From: Sodalis ligni
Lineage (GTDB): Bacteria > Pseudomonadota > Gammaproteobacteria > Enterobacterales > Enterobacteriaceae
DNA: 64,000 bases
Assembly: GCF_016865525.2 (NCBI RefSeq)
Contig: NZ_CP075169.1
Span: forward strand, 2,976,337-3,040,336
Direction of reading: 5' to 3'
This document shows, one piece after another, positions 37,544 to 48,364 of the stretch (position 1 is the stretch's first letter; each line of letters opens with the position of its first letter). Position numbers and translations under genes: made by a program. The notes beneath the pieces were generated by a model, which saw only the letters and a program-made list of their open reading frames with translations, was not told where the DNA came from and made no database searches.

Positions 37544-38376
37544 TGGAGATACGCGAGTGGCTCAACGTCGCCACCCGGCGACTGGCGGCTGGGGAAAGCC
37601 CCAAACGGGACGCCGAGATTTTGCTCGGTTTCGTGATTGGTCGCCCGCGTACCTGGCTGCTGGCCTTTGACGAAACGCCGCTGACGCCGCCGCAGGTTTC
37701 CCTGCTGACGGACCTGCTGGCGCGGCGCGAGGCCGGCGAGCCCATCGCTTATCTTACCGGCGAGCGGGAATTCTGGTCACTCAGGCTCAAAGTCTCGCCG
37801 GTGACGCTGATACCGCGACCCGATACCGAATGCCTGGTTGAGCAGGCCCTGGCGCTGGTACAAGAGCCGCAGGCGGATGTGCTCGATTTGGGCACCGGCA
37901 CCGGCGCCATTGCGCTGGCGCTGGCGAGCGAACGTCCGGGCTGGCGGCTCACCGGCATCGACGTGCAGGCCGGGGCAGTGGCCCTGGCGCGGGAGAACGC
38001 GCGCTGCCTCGGTTTGACCAATGCCGCATTCGCAACGGGAAGTTGGTTTAAATCATTGCAGGGACAGCGCTATACCCTTATTGTGAGTAACCCCCCCTAT
38101 ATTGATGCCGAAGACCCGCATTTAGGCCGTGGCGATGTTCGTTTCGAGCCGCGCGGCGCACTGGTGGCGGCGTCCTCGGGGCTGGCGGACCTGGCGAGCA
38201 TTATCAACGGCGCCGGCGGTCATTTGCACCCTGGGGGCTGGCTGGCGCTGGAGCATGGCTGGCAACAGGGCGAGGCTGTGCGCGGCCTGTTGTCCCGGGC
38301 CGGTTTTGATCGGGTAGGCAGCCGGAACGACTATGGCGGCAATGAACGTGTTTCAATGGGACAATGGCCGGTGTAA
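37543..38376 (+). CDS. prmC: Release factor glutamine methyltransferase
   Basis: PrmC N5-methylates the Gln of the GGQ motif in RF1 and RF2 using S-adenosylmethionine. The 277-residue protein has the N-terminal helical domain, the SAM motif VLDLGTGTGAIALALASE and the active-site NPPY in LIVSNPPYIDAEDPHL. E. coli PrmC is also 277. The ATG overlaps the prfA stop by one base, giving tight coupling to its substrate gene. Confidence 0.97.
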   Translation: MEIREWLNVATRRLAAGESPKRDAEILLGFVIGRPRTWLLAFDETPLTPPQVSLLTDLLARREAGEPIAYLTGEREFWSLRLKVSPVTLIPRPDTECLVEQALALVQEPQADVLDLGTGTGAIALALASERPGWRLTGIDVQAGAVALARENARCLGLTNAAFATGSWFKSLQGQRYTLIVSNPPYIDAEDPHLGRGDVRFEPRGALVAASSGLADLASIINGAGGHLHPGGWLALEHGWQQGEAVRGLLSRAGFDRVGSRNDYGGNERVSMGQWPV

Positions 38377-38406
38377 GACGCCGATCATGACGATGATGAT
38401 GGAGCA

Positions 38407-38564
38407 ATGATGAGTGCTTACATGGCAATCAAGTACTTTCATTTAACGACGGTATGGACCTTCCTTTCATTTTTTTCCCCGCGCCTTTACCGGCGCTGGC
38501 CCGTTTTTATATTTATTACCGTCTGGCAACCAGCAAACAGTCTTTGCTGACAGGATTACTATGA
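38407..38564 (+). pseudogene. sirB2: SirB2 remnant with a large internal deletion
   Basis: SirB2 is normally a ~130-residue inner-membrane protein encoded between prmC and sirB1. Here only its two ends remain. 38407-38475 reads MMSAYMAIKYFHLTTVWTFLSF, the usual N-terminus with its first membrane helix. 38508-38564 reads YIYYRLATSKQSLLTGLL-stop in another frame, the usual C-terminus. The stop keeps the ancestral ATGA overlap with sirB1. Most of the middle is lost, roughly 80 codons. Confidence 0.72.
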
Positions 38565-39370
38565 GTAATATTGCGGATTTTGAATACAACCTCTCACCGC
38601 TTAGCGAGGGTGTCATGCGTATCTCTCTTGCCATCCGCCAGGACTTCCCCGCCGAGAGCGTCCGCCAGCAGCTGGCAAAGCTGACAGGAGAGGCGCGGGA
38701 ATATATCCCCGAGGATATGCGGCCGGACCAACAGCTCGATTTATTGCTGAATCTATTTTACCGAATCTGGGGCTTTGGCGGAGTGGGGGGCGTTTACCGT
38801 CTCTCTGACGCGCTATGGCTGGATCGGGTGCTGGAGCGCCGCCAGGGGCTGCCCACCTCCCTGGGTATCATTCTGCTGCATATCGCCCAGGGCCTGGGAA
38901 TTCCCCTGTTGCCGGTAATATTCCCCACCCAGATGATCCTGCGCGCCGGTTGGCTGGACGGCGAAATGTGGCTTATTAATCCCATCAACGGAGATACCCT
39001 GGATGAACATACCCTGGACATCTGGCTGCGCGGCAATATCGGCACCGGTATAGAGCTGGTGGACGAAGATCTGGAGGAAGCGGACAACGGCACGGTGGTG
39101 CGAAAACTGCTGGATACCCTGAAATCCGCGCTGATGGATGAAAAACAGATGGAGCTGGCACTGGGCGCCAGCGAGGCCATGCTGGAATTCGATCCCGACG
39201 ATCCTTATGAAATACGCGATCGCGGTTTGATTTATGCGCAGCTGGAATGCGATCATGTTGCATTATCCGATCTCAATTATTTCGTTGAGCAGTGTCCTGA
39301 AGACCCCATAAGCGAAATGATCAAAGTACAGATCCATTCAATTGAGCAGAAATCGGTGACGCTGCATTAA
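38561..39370 (+). CDS. sirB1: SirB1 family protein (transglutaminase-like fold, TPR tail)
   Basis: The 269-residue protein matches E. coli SirB1/YchA. It has an N-terminal helical part, a transglutaminase-like core (RRQGLPTSLGIILLHIAQGLGIPLLPVIFPTQMILR) and a tetratricopeptide-like tail (LALGASEAMLEFDPDDPYEIRDRGLIYAQLECDHVALSDLNYFVEQCPED). Molecular function is unknown; it always travels with hemA-prfA-prmC-kdsA. The start overlaps the sirB2 remnant stop. Confidence 0.93.
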   Translation: MSNIADFEYNLSPLSEGVMRISLAIRQDFPAESVRQQLAKLTGEAREYIPEDMRPDQQLDLLLNLFYRIWGFGGVGGVYRLSDALWLDRVLERRQGLPTSLGIILLHIAQGLGIPLLPVIFPTQMILRAGWLDGEMWLINPINGDTLDEHTLDIWLRGNIGTGIELVDEDLEEADNGTVVRKLLDTLKSALMDEKQMELALGASEAMLEFDPDDPYEIRDRGLIYAQLECDHVALSDLNYFVEQCPEDPISEMIKVQIHSIEQKSVTLH

Positions 39371-39381
39371 TATCTATTACG

Positions 39382-39452
39382 CTATACCCTGGATAATTCG
39401 AGTTGCGGCAAAGCCCGCGTACCCGCAACTTGGAGTATGACGGCTATATAGC
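39382..39452. repeat. Enterobacterial palindromic intergenic repeat upstream of kdsA
   Basis: CTATACCCTGGATAATTCGAG...GCAACTTGGAGTATGACGGCTATA resembles the short imperfect palindrome common in intergenic regions of Serratia, Yersinia and Dickeya (CTATACCC-AATAATTCAAGTTGCA ... TGCAACTTGAAGTATGACGGGTATA). The two arms share AGTTGCGG and the outer TATA. This copy is a short, ~70-base form. Confidence 0.6.
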
Positions 39453-39477
39453 GCCGCGGTTCGATTTATGATAATAA

Positions 39478-40341
<864 letters not shown>

Positions 40342-40545
40342 GATAAGCGGGGGATACCTAGGCCGGCGATCGTCGATCGCGCAATGAAGTGTTAAAGGGA
40401 AACCGTGCTGATGGGGTCGAAGCGGGCGTGGTTTTACCGCCCGCCGGAGCGCCCCACAGCGCGGTAAGCCCGCCATCACCGTACGTGCACCAACCCCGTT
40501 AAAGAGAGCTCTACCGTGGCGCGCTGCGGATCGGAATACCGCCCA

Positions 40546-42258
40546 TCAGGCGACGGCGGGCTTTGTTTCCGCCAGTTCCTGCAATGCCTGGGTCAGCGTC
40601 GGATAAAACGCCAGCCGGCCCTCGATGGGATGGATATTGGCTCGGGCCAGGGTTTTCAGCGGCCCAAAAGGAATATCGGTGACGATAAGCTGTTTATCCG
40701 CCGCCAGGTGTTCACTGAAACGCACAAACGCCTGCAGACCGCCGGCATCCAATACCGGAACCGCATCCCACTGCAGGACAATAAGCCGATCGTCGCGGGT
40801 CAACACCGCCAGTTCATCAAAAATGCGCTCGGCGGCGGCAAAAAACAGCGGCCCGTTAATCCGGAACACCCGATATTGCCCGGCGGCGCTTTGCGGCAGC
40901 TCGCTGATGCGGGTCATACTGGCGATACGGCGCATAAACAGCAGCGAAGCCAGGACAATACCCACGGTGATGGCGATGACCATATCGAAAAGCACCGTCA
41001 GGGACATACACAACAGCATGACCGCGATATCGTCCTTCGGCGCCCGCCGCAGCAGGTAAATAACCTTGCGCGCCTCGCTCATGTTCCAGGCCACCAGCAG
41101 CAGCAGGGCCGCCATGGCCGACATCGGCAGATAGGACAAGGCGGGAGCCAGTATCAGCAGCGCCAGCAGCACCAAACCCGAATGGACCAGCGAAGAGACC
41201 GGCGACGTCGCGCCGGCCCTGACATTGGCCGCCGAACGCGCGATGGCGGCGGTGGCGGTAATGCCGCCGAAAAAGGGTGCGACGATATTTCCCAGGCCCT
41301 GGCCAATCAGCTCGTTATTGGACTGATGTTTAATGCCGGTCATCCCGTCGAGCACCACGGCGCATAATAACGATTCAATAGCCCCCAGCATCGCCATGGA
41401 AAACGCCGCCGGTAAAAGAGCCGAAATGGTGTGCCAGTCAAACGCCATTGGCTGGCCGTGGGCATCCGGCAGGTTCCAGGGCAATATCCACTGCGGCAAA
41501 ATGGGCGGGATGCCCTGACCGTGGGCACCGTTTGCCAGCACATAACCGAACCGGGTACCGATAGTGGCCACCGGCAAATGAAATGCCCATAGCACCACCA
41601 TGACGCCGGAGCCAATCAATAGCGCCGGCAGGTGCGCCGGGAGACGAATACCCAGGCGCGGCCAGTAGACCAGTACCGCCATGGTGGCCACCCCCACCAA
41701 GGTGTCGCCGAGGTTGAAGGTGGGTAATGCTCCTACCAGCGCCGCCAGCTTGCCGAGATACTCCGCCGGTATCGTGTTGAGCTGAAGACCGAAAAAATCC
41801 TTTATCTGCATGGTGCCGATGGTGATGCCTATGCCGGAGGTAAAACCCAGCGTCACCGGCAGGGGAATAAATTCGATAAGCTTACCCAGCCGGGCGAACC
41901 CCATAAACATCAGGATCAGTCCGGAGAGCAGGGTGGCAATGAGCAATCCCGCCAGGCCGAACTGTTGCGACACCGGATAAAGGATCACCACAAAAGCGGC
42001 GGTGGGGCCGGAGACGCTGAAGCGCGATCCGCCGAACAGGGCGATAATGATACCGGCAACGGCGGAAGTATACAGACCGTATTGCGGCGCGACGCCGCTG
42101 CCGATGGCCAAAGCCATGGAAAGGGGGATGGCGATAATGCCGACCGTGACCCCGGCGATAGTATCTTTGATAAGGCGCTGTAAACTATAGGGCTCTTTCC
42201 AGCAGGCTTCAATAAGGGCACTGAACGGGCGGATACCGGTAAATATATGACTTTTCAT
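40546..42258 (-). CDS. dauA: SulP/SLC26 dicarboxylate transporter DauA (YchM)
   Basis: The 570-residue inner-membrane protein matches E. coli DauA, the aerobic C4-dicarboxylate (succinate) transporter of the SLC26/SulP family. It has the signature [20 protein letters not shown], a long multi-helix membrane domain ([23 protein letters not shown], then [27 protein letters not shown]) and a C-terminal STAS domain from about residue 455 ([19 protein letters not shown], then [13 protein letters not shown]). In E. coli the gene lies beside prs; here it is between kdsA and chaA, which is a local rearrangement relative to that species. Confidence 0.95.
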   Translation of the reverse strand: MKSHIFTGIRPFSALIEACWKEPYSLQRLIKDTIAGVTVGIIAIPLSMALAIGSGVAPQYGLYTSAVAGIIIALFGGSRFSVSGPTAAFVVILYPVSQQFGLAGLLIATLLSGLILMFMGFARLGKLIEFIPLPVTLGFTSGIGITIGTMQIKDFFGLQLNTIPAEYLGKLAALVGALPTFNLGDTLVGVATMAVLVYWPRLGIRLPAHLPALLIGSGVMVVLWAFHLPVATIGTRFGYVLANGAHGQGIPPILPQWILPWNLPDAHGQPMAFDWHTISALLPAAFSMAMLGAIESLLCAVVLDGMTGIKHQSNNELIGQGLGNIVAPFFGGITATAAIARSAANVRAGATSPVSSLVHSGLVLLALLILAPALSYLPMSAMAALLLLVAWNMSEARKVIYLLRRAPKDDIAVMLLCMSLTVLFDMVIAITVGIVLASLLFMRRIASMTRISELPQSAAGQYRVFRINGPLFFAAAERIFDELAVLTRDDRLIVLQWDAVPVLDAGGLQAFVRFSEHLAADKQLIVTDIPFGPLKTLARANIHPIEGRLAFYPTLTQALQELAETKPAVA

Positions 42259-42457
42259 TGGAACGACGAACCAAAACGTAACTGAGGCGGGCCGTGGGTC
42301 CGTCTTGAAGGAGTATTAAAATAACAGTTTTTACAAGGGTAAAACCAGTGAAAACTTTATCGCGCCTGAAAAAAGAGCCTTCTCCCGGCCCGACGGCCGG
42401 GGATGTTAACGGAATATCAAGAGTTGGGGCCCGCCAAGGCCACGCCGGAAGAGGGGG

Positions 42458-43549
42458 TCACAGCATCAGCGTCATCAGGTAGGCGCCGAATAACGCTAAA
42501 TGAGCGGTGCCGTTCAGCACGTTGGTGCGCCCGGTGGAAAATGAGATTTGGCACAGAATCAGGGCGGTGGACAGTACCACGATTTGCGACAGATCCAGAC
42601 CGAAGGCCAAGGGATGGTCGGTGAGGATGGAGATCACCGTCACCGTCGGCACGGTAAGGGAGATGGTGGCCAGTACCGAGCCGAAAAACAGATTCATTGC
42701 CCGCTGCACCTGGTTTTTCAGCACAGCCTTGATGGCACCCAATCCTTCCGGCGAGAGGATAAGCAAGGCCACCAGAAAGCCGGTGAACTGCGGCGGGGCA
42801 TTCAGATCGCCAAGCAATTGTTCCAGCGGCCCGGCGTTGAACTTGGTAACCGATACCACCGCCAGCAAATGAACGATTAACCAGCCGGCATGCCATGTGG
42901 AGCTGTGGGCGGAAGGCTTACCGTGGGCGTCGTCGTCGCCGTCTTCATGCTCATACACGAACCATTTCTGGTGCGTTTTGGTTTGGATGACCAGGAACAC
43001 GCCATACATGGCCGCGGAAATCGCGGCGGCGAACAGGGCCTGGGCCGTGCTGAAATTACCTTTCGGCAAGGCGGCGGGCAGCACCAACACGATAATCGCC
43101 AGCGGCACAATGGCCATCAGGTATTGCTTGATACCCGCCAGATTAACGAACTGGGTGGCGAACTTGCGTCCTCCCAGCAATAGAGAGAAACCCACCAGGC
43201 CGGTGGTGACAATCATGATGACGGAAAACAAGGTATCACGCATGATGGCAGGCGAAGCGTTGCCGGTGGCCATCAGCGCTGAAATCAGGCTGACCTCGAG
43301 TATCACCACCGACAGGCTTAATATCAGCGAGCCGAAGGGCTCGCCCAGCCGGTGGGCCAGCACATCCGCATGGCGCACCACGTTAAAGGCGCTCACCAGG
43401 ATAGCCGCCAAAGCCAGCAGATTGATAACCAGAGTAGAGTAAAAAGTGGAGGCGGAACCCCAAAATATCAATATTGCCAGCGCGGCGAGGGGAAATAACA
43501 GGGTATATTCTTTATGGCGTGTTTTGATCCCTTGTTCGGACGACTTCAT
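42458..43549 (-). CDS. chaA: Sodium-potassium/proton antiporter ChaA
   Basis: The 363-residue inner-membrane protein of the CaCA superfamily exchanges Na+, K+ or Ca2+ for protons at alkaline pH. Both inverted alpha repeats are visible: GEPFGSLILSLSVVILEVSLISA and LLILSPEGLGAIKAVLKNQVQRAMNLFFGSVLATISLTVPTV. Between them is the acidic cytoplasmic loop YEHEDGDDDAHGK typical of ChaA. E. coli ChaA is 366. It is divergent from chaB. On the minus strand a CCCGGCC hairpin followed by a T6 run (about 42370-42402) may end the transcript. Confidence 0.95.
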   Translation of the reverse strand: MKSSEQGIKTRHKEYTLLFPLAALAILIFWGSASTFYSTLVINLLALAAILVSAFNVVRHADVLAHRLGEPFGSLILSLSVVILEVSLISALMATGNASPAIMRDTLFSVIMIVTTGLVGFSLLLGGRKFATQFVNLAGIKQYLMAIVPLAIIVLVLPAALPKGNFSTAQALFAAAISAAMYGVFLVIQTKTHQKWFVYEHEDGDDDAHGKPSAHSSTWHAGWLIVHLLAVVSVTKFNAGPLEQLLGDLNAPPQFTGFLVALLILSPEGLGAIKAVLKNQVQRAMNLFFGSVLATISLTVPTVTVISILTDHPLAFGLDLSQIVVLSTALILCQISFSTGRTNVLNGTAHLALFGAYLMTLML

Positions 43550-43945
43550 AATAGGTAATCTCCTTGCAGGTAAGGCTGGTTACCGGACGGTGAATTAATC
43601 GGGTTTCAGCATTTATCGTCTGGAGAATATTAACAGAAAAAAATGCGAAATATGTCAAGATATGTATAAAATGAACGTTAAAAAAAAATAATGGGGGAAA
43701 CCGGTAAAAAAACCTCTTTTTCATCGCAATTTAATAGAATAAACACACCTTTGATATATTAAAAATATTTAATTATTTCCTATTAAACGGCATGTTAAGC
43801 CAAAAAGTCGCTGAATCTGCCTGTCAAATACAATTCCCAATCTGCCGGCTTAAAAAGCCGCTTCTTATAATACGCTGCCGCCTGCCGTTTGGCTTACGTC
43901 GGCATTTGCCGCTACACTTTAATGAGATTGAGCCAGGAGGACCCT
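43550..43945. other. AT-rich divergent intergenic region chaA-chaB
   Basis: Nearly 400 bases, clearly more AT-rich than the coding sequence. Short frames here have no family resemblance. It presumably holds the divergent chaA and chaB promoters, but no single promoter could be chosen. Confidence 0.6.
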
Positions 43946-44176
43946 ATGCCTTACAAATCTAATAATTCATTACCTGACAGCGTCAGTCACGTTTTGCCAA
44001 AACACGCCCAGGATATTTATCGCGAGGCGTTTAATCATGCCTGGGATCAATATGAGGAAAAGGCCGAACGCCGTGGAGACGAATCCCGCGAAGAGACCGC
44101 TCATAAAGTGGCTTGGGCTGCGGTAAAACACAAATACCAGAAAGGTGACGACGATCGTTGGCACCCTAAATCATAA
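43946..44176 (+). CDS. chaB: ChaB family protein
   Basis: The 76-residue cytoplasmic protein is nearly identical to E. coli ChaB (76): MPYKSNNSLPDSVSHVLPKHAQDIYREAFNHA and ending KGDDDRWHPKS. ChaB was named as a putative regulator of ChaA; a biochemical role is not established. ATG 43946 is preceded by a near-perfect AGGAGG. In-frame codons upstream are not conserved. The order chaA-chaB-chaC is as in E. coli. Confidence 0.95.
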   Translation: MPYKSNNSLPDSVSHVLPKHAQDIYREAFNHAWDQYEEKAERRGDESREETAHKVAWAAVKHKYQKGDDDRWHPKS

Positions 44177-44523
44177 CCCGCGCCCGCAGTGATATCCATA
44201 CTAACCCTTTTCAAGCCCTGGCCGTTGTCCGGCATCTGCCCGCAATAGCGTCTATTCCCTGAAACATGCCCCGGCGATAGGGATTATCGCCGCGGTTCAA
44301 ACCGCCATGCCGTTGGCCTTACCCGCCTTTTAATTCATTTACGTGCTGATTAGCACGGCATAAACATAGTGTGACACAGATCAAGCTTGATAATAGGGTA
44401 AGAAACTTATATGGTCATTTTAATAGTGTTTTATTAATGAGCTATTACATGATAAGGAATTCAAATATTCAACTGGCGGCTTTACCCTGACGGGCGGCGG
44501 ATGTGGTTAGGAGAATATCATCA
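44177..44523. other. Intergenic region chaB-chaC
   Basis: About 350 bases with no recognisable gene. TGTGA-N6-TCAAG at 44370-44385 is an 8/10 match to a CRP site and may belong to a chaC promoter; nothing else was identified. Confidence 0.4.
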
Positions 44524-45225
44524 GTGTTAACGCGTGATTTCCTGCAAAAAGCTGATTGTAAAACTGCCTTCGGCATCATTGAAGAGGCATTGTTGTTAAC
44601 ACCAGAGCAGCGTCGCGCTTCCTTGCAAAGCACGCTGGAGCGTCGGCCGGATAATAGCCCGGTGTGGATTTTCGGTTACGGTTCCCTGATGTGGAATCCC
44701 ATATTCGAGGCGGAGGAGGTCCGTCCTGCAACGTTGTCGGGCTGGCACCGCGCTTTTTGCCTGCGTTTGATCGCCGGGCGCGGCACCGTTGCCCAGCCCG
44801 GGCGGATGCTGGCGCTGAAAGAGGGCGGGCAAACCACCGGCCTGGCCTTTAGGCTGCCTGAAGATCGTTTGCATGAAGAACTGGAACTGCTGTGGAAACG
44901 GGAGATGCTTACCGGTTGCTACCTGCCGACCTGGAGCGAACTGACGCTGGAAAACGATGAAAAGGTCACTGCGCTGGCATTTGTCATGGATTCCCAGCAC
45001 CCTTTCTTCGAGGCGGATACCCGTTCCCAGATTATCGCGCCGTTAATCGCCTGCGCCAGCGGTCCGCTGGGCACCAACGCACAATATCTGTTCGCATTGG
45101 AGCAGGAGCTGAATAACTACGGCATGCATGATGAATGCATGGTTGAACTGGTGCATCAGGTCCGGCAACTGCTGCGTGGCAAATCCGCCATCAATCAGAA
45201 TCTGTTTGACGGTCCGCCGTTTTAA
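44524..45225 (+). CDS. chaC: Glutathione-specific gamma-glutamylcyclotransferase
   Basis: ChaC cleaves glutathione to 5-oxoproline and Cys-Gly. The 233-residue protein follows E. coli ChaC from TRDFLQKADCKTAFGIIEEALL, with the substrate-binding VWIFGYGSLMWNP near residue 50 and the catalytic Glu region LHEELELLWKREMLTGCY. GTG 44524 (VLTRDFL) is chosen as start because TTAGGAG lies 9-15 bases before it and conservation begins there; a frame-open GTG at 44503 would cover the ribosome site. Confidence 0.93.
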   Translation: MLTRDFLQKADCKTAFGIIEEALLLTPEQRRASLQSTLERRPDNSPVWIFGYGSLMWNPIFEAEEVRPATLSGWHRAFCLRLIAGRGTVAQPGRMLALKEGGQTTGLAFRLPEDRLHEELELLWKREMLTGCYLPTWSELTLENDEKVTALAFVMDSQHPFFEADTRSQIIAPLIACASGPLGTNAQYLFALEQELNNYGMHDECMVELVHQVRQLLRGKSAINQNLFDGPPF

Positions 45226-45277
45226 CGTTCACCAATCAAAACCTGTTCGCAGGTTCTCCGTTGAAGCCTTGGCACGC

Positions 45278-45310
45278 TTAGAGGCCCGGCCGCTGTAGCC
45301 GGGCCTCTAA
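45278..45310. terminator. Bidirectional stem-loop between chaC and the acyltransferase gene
   Basis: A perfect 13-bp stem (TTAGAGGCCCGGC / GCCGGGCCTCTAA) with a seven-base loop sits between two convergent genes. No U tract follows on either strand. Confidence 0.55.
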
Positions 45311-45329
45311 ACCGATTGCGTTACGACCC

Positions 45330-46624
45330 TTAGGAATTTGAGGTTCCGGCCCTGCTCAGTCGGGGCATCGGCGGGCTTTTTTCCAGAAAACGCGTCACCA
45401 GGCTTTTGCGCATGCGGGTCACGAACTGCTCCTGGAAAACCACGCATACCATGATGGTCAGCACCCGATAAAGAGCATAACCGCTCAGGGACAGCTGCAC
45501 GTTGCCGCCGCGGCGATGCTTCCCTCCCAATCACTGAAACAGGCCGCGGGGTTGCCGCGGAAAAATTGTTCCAGTGTACGAAAGAGATTAAACAAAGGAA
45601 CATGCAGGGCGAACATCGACAGTGAGGCGGCGCCGAGCCGGGGCGACCAGCGCTGCAGCCAGGCGCTTTGCGGCGTGCGGGCCAGGGCGCAAAGATAGAT
45701 CAGGGCTATTTGGGACGGCAGCAGCAGGCCGTTATGCAGCAGGAAATACCAGAATTTCGCCCCGTGGGTGAACAGTACCGTGGCGGCCAGGAAACAGCAG
45801 ACGATAAAAATCACCAGGGCCCGGCGTTGCCATATCGACATGAACTGTTGCCGGAGCCGGGCCCGGCGGAATAGCGCATAGCCCAAAATACCGCCGAAGA
45901 ATTCCGGTATACGGAAAAGAGGCACCCGTTGCAGCATGCCGGTGTAAGGTACGCCGTAGAGATGTTTCCAAATGACCCAGACCGGCGGCAGCAGGTAAAG
46001 GATCCAGATAATGGCCAGCCACGTCCAGGTCCGCCGGGCGTTCATCAGGCGCGGGGCAAAATAGGGAAAGAGAATATAAAAGAAAAACAGCGTCGATAGC
46101 GACCACAGGGGCGCATTGAACGTCAGGAAGTAGGGATTCCAGGCCTGCAGCAGGAAAAGCTGCAGTAAACTGTTAAAGGCCAACTGGATATTATCCATGT
46201 AATGCTGGAACAGCTCCGGGTGGGTTCGTCCCAGGATTTCATTAGTGTCGTATACCACAAACCGCACGCTGCTGCCGGGCCCATCCGGCGGAATGGCCAG
46301 CCACTGCATCAGGGCTATCACCAGAACCGACGACACTAGGGCCACGATATGAATGGGATAAAGATTGAATAAGCGCTTGGCCCAAAAACGCGGGGCCGGG
46401 TCGCGCAGGGTATTACCCCGCACATAGACGTGGGCAAGCAGGAAACCGGATAATACAAAAAAACTGCTGGTGGCGAAAAAACCCATACTGGTCAATTCAC
46501 TCAGACCGAAAATTCCTTGGAACTGCGGATAGTTATGGGAAGTATGGTAAAGCATGACATAACAGCCGAGTAGAAAGCGCAGCCATTCAAGGCCGATAAA
46601 ACGTTCTTTTTCTAATGGTTTCAT
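45330..46624 (-). pseudogene. Acyltransferase-3 family membrane protein (OafA/YrhL-like), frameshifted near the C-terminus
   Basis: The gene encodes a multi-helix acyltransferase of the kind that adds acyl groups to cell-surface sugars. It begins GLEWLRFLLGCYVMLYHTSHNYP (family His in the first helix), followed by FFVLSGFLLAHVY and about ten membrane segments. The frame breaks at about 45495-45520 in a GCC/GCG stretch. The expected last helix and basic tail (GYALYRVLTIMVCVVFQEQFVTRMRKSLV) continue in another frame to 45330. The truncated 379-residue reading ends in an unrelated AAATCSCP. Loss of the last helix may inactivate it. Acceptor unknown. Confidence 0.78.
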
Positions 46625-47235
46625 AAAAATCTCTCCGGGCTGAGGCCTTGTCTGGCCAATCAGTGGCGGGCAGGTGTCAGTAACTACCTAGCAGAATAAT
46701 AATTCTAGTTTAAAAATATTAACTGTCTTATGGATGGCCCGGCTGAACGCTTGTTATCCATTTATTTCAACGTCCTGGCCACCGCGGCGATGTTGAGTCC
46801 GACACTTTCTCTGCAGCGGGAGAGGGCAGCGATTCCCGTTTCCTCTCGCCATATCATCGGACCACGGTCCACTATCCCAGCACAAGATGACAGTTTGGTT
46901 ACGGTAACGGCCGCTTTTATTACCAAACTTGTCAGGCACAAACACAAATGCGGTGCGTTCTGCTCATGGCTTCGCTCCAAACGGATTATCCACAGCGACG
47001 GTCCGCAAGGCTATGGGACATTTCCTGAACCCGGCGCAAACATCCCGTCATGGGCCGTCTGTAGTTGATCTTGTCTGAACGAGAATATCAGGCCGTGCAT
47101 AATTTTTCGGATTCAAAACGAAGAAGGGGCTTTATGCATTATATTCATTTTTATGCAATAAAAGTGAATAATATGGTGAAGTAAGCTATTGTTTTAAAAG
47201 AACCAGAGTTTTTTTATTCATTGGTATTACGTTGC
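46625..47235. other. Intergenic stretch without recognised gene
   Basis: About 600 bases between the acyltransferase gene and astA. Short frames on both strands (for example 46730-47068) have no family resemblance, signal or ribosome site that I could support. It may hold remnants of a lost gene. Confidence 0.5.
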
Positions 47236-47250
47236 TGGCATGTTTTGTGC
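47236..47250 (+). promoter_or_regulatory. Candidate sigma-54 (-24/-12) promoter of astAB
   Basis: TGGCATG-TTTT-GTGC has the GG/GC spacing of RpoN promoters and two mismatches to consensus. The predicted start near 47262 is 44 bases before astA. The E. coli ast operon is transcribed by sigma-54 with NtrC, which supports the reading. Confidence 0.45.
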
Positions 47251-47305
47251 GGATTATACTCATCCTAAGCGATGGGCGAATTTCCGCGTCTTGAGGACTC
47301 TTATC

Positions 47306-48364
47306 ATGATGACGATCCGTCCGGTGGAAGCCGGCGATTTAATGGATATAATGAGTCTGGCGGATAAAACCGGCGCCGGGCTTACTTCCCTCCCCACCCA
47401 CCGGGACGTGCTGGCCGCCCGTATTGATCGTTCCTTGCGCACTTGGCAAGGCGCGGCGGAACGCGCCGAGCAGGGCTACCTGTTTGTGCTGGAGGACAGC
47501 GAGCGCCGCAAAGTGGTGGGCGTAAGCGCCATTGAAGCCGCCGTGGGCCTGAATGAACCCTGGTACAATTTTCGCGTCGGCACCCTGGTCCATGCTTCTA
47601 AAAGCCTGAATGTCTATAAAGCGGTACCGACGCTCTATCTGAGCAACGATCATACCGGCCAGAGCGAGCTCTGCACATTGTTTCTCGATCCGGATTACCG
47701 TCACGGCACCAACGGCCAGTTGCTGATGAAAGCGCGCCTGCTGTTTATGGCGGCGTTCCGGCAGCATTTTGCCCAGCGGGTGATAGCGGAGCTGCGCGGC
47801 TATTGCGATGAGCAGGGACATTCTCCTTTCTGGGCCAATCTGGGCCAGCATTTTTTCTCCATCGATTTTGCCCGGGCGGATTACCTGAGCGGTACCGGCA
47901 GCAAGGCTTTTATCGCCGAACTCATGCCTAAGCATCCTTTATATGTGGATTTCCTGGCGCCGGAGGCCCGTGCGGTGATTGGCAAGGTACACCCGCACAC
48001 CGAGCCGGCGCGGGCGGTGCTGGAGTCTGAGGGACTGCGTTATCAGGGGTATATTGATATTTTCGACGGTGGCCCTGTTCTTGAAGCTGAAATCGATAAT
48101 ATCCGCACGGTGCGGGAAAGCCGGCTTTGGGTAACTGCGTTATCGGAAGACGCCGGACCGGACCGGGACGCGCCATGGTATCTGCTGGCGAATGACGACT
48201 ACCCCGCTTACCGGGTGGTAGCGGCACAGCCGAGACCGGAACGGGACCGGCTGATGATCAGCGCTGAAATCCATGCCTTCCTGCGCCTTTCTCCCGGACG
48301 GCGGGTGAGGGCGGTGCCCGTCAGGCTGCCGTCCGGGACGGCACAGACACAAGGGTTATTATGA
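47306..48364 (+). CDS. astA: Arginine N-succinyltransferase
   Basis: AstA transfers succinyl from succinyl-CoA to arginine, the first step of the ammonia-producing AST pathway. The 352-residue protein begins [30 protein letters not shown] and carries the conserved [44 protein letters not shown] and [16 protein letters not shown]. Start ATG 47306 follows TTGAGGAC. It is about eight residues longer than E. coli AstA. Its end overlaps astB by four bases (ATGA). astC and astD, which lie before and after it in E. coli, are absent here. Confidence 0.95.
   Translation: MMTIRPVEAGDLMDIMSLADKTGAGLTSLPTHRDVLAARIDRSLRTWQGAAERAEQGYLFVLEDSERRKVVGVSAIEAAVGLNEPWYNFRVGTLVHASKSLNVYKAVPTLYLSNDHTGQSELCTLFLDPDYRHGTNGQLLMKARLLFMAAFRQHFAQRVIAELRGYCDEQGHSPFWANLGQHFFSIDFARADYLSGTGSKAFIAELMPKHPLYVDFLAPEARAVIGKVHPHTEPARAVLESEGLRYQGYIDIFDGGPVLEAEIDNIRTVRESRLWVTALSEDAGPDRDAPWYLLANDDYPAYRVVAAQPRPERDRLMISAEIHAFLRLSPGRRVRAVPVRLPSGTAQTQGLL

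Noticed and set aside
46730..47068. A 112-codon plus-strand frame and a 72-codon minus-strand frame between the acyltransferase gene and astA
   Set aside because: No ribosome site, no domain and no protein-like motif could be supported on either strand.
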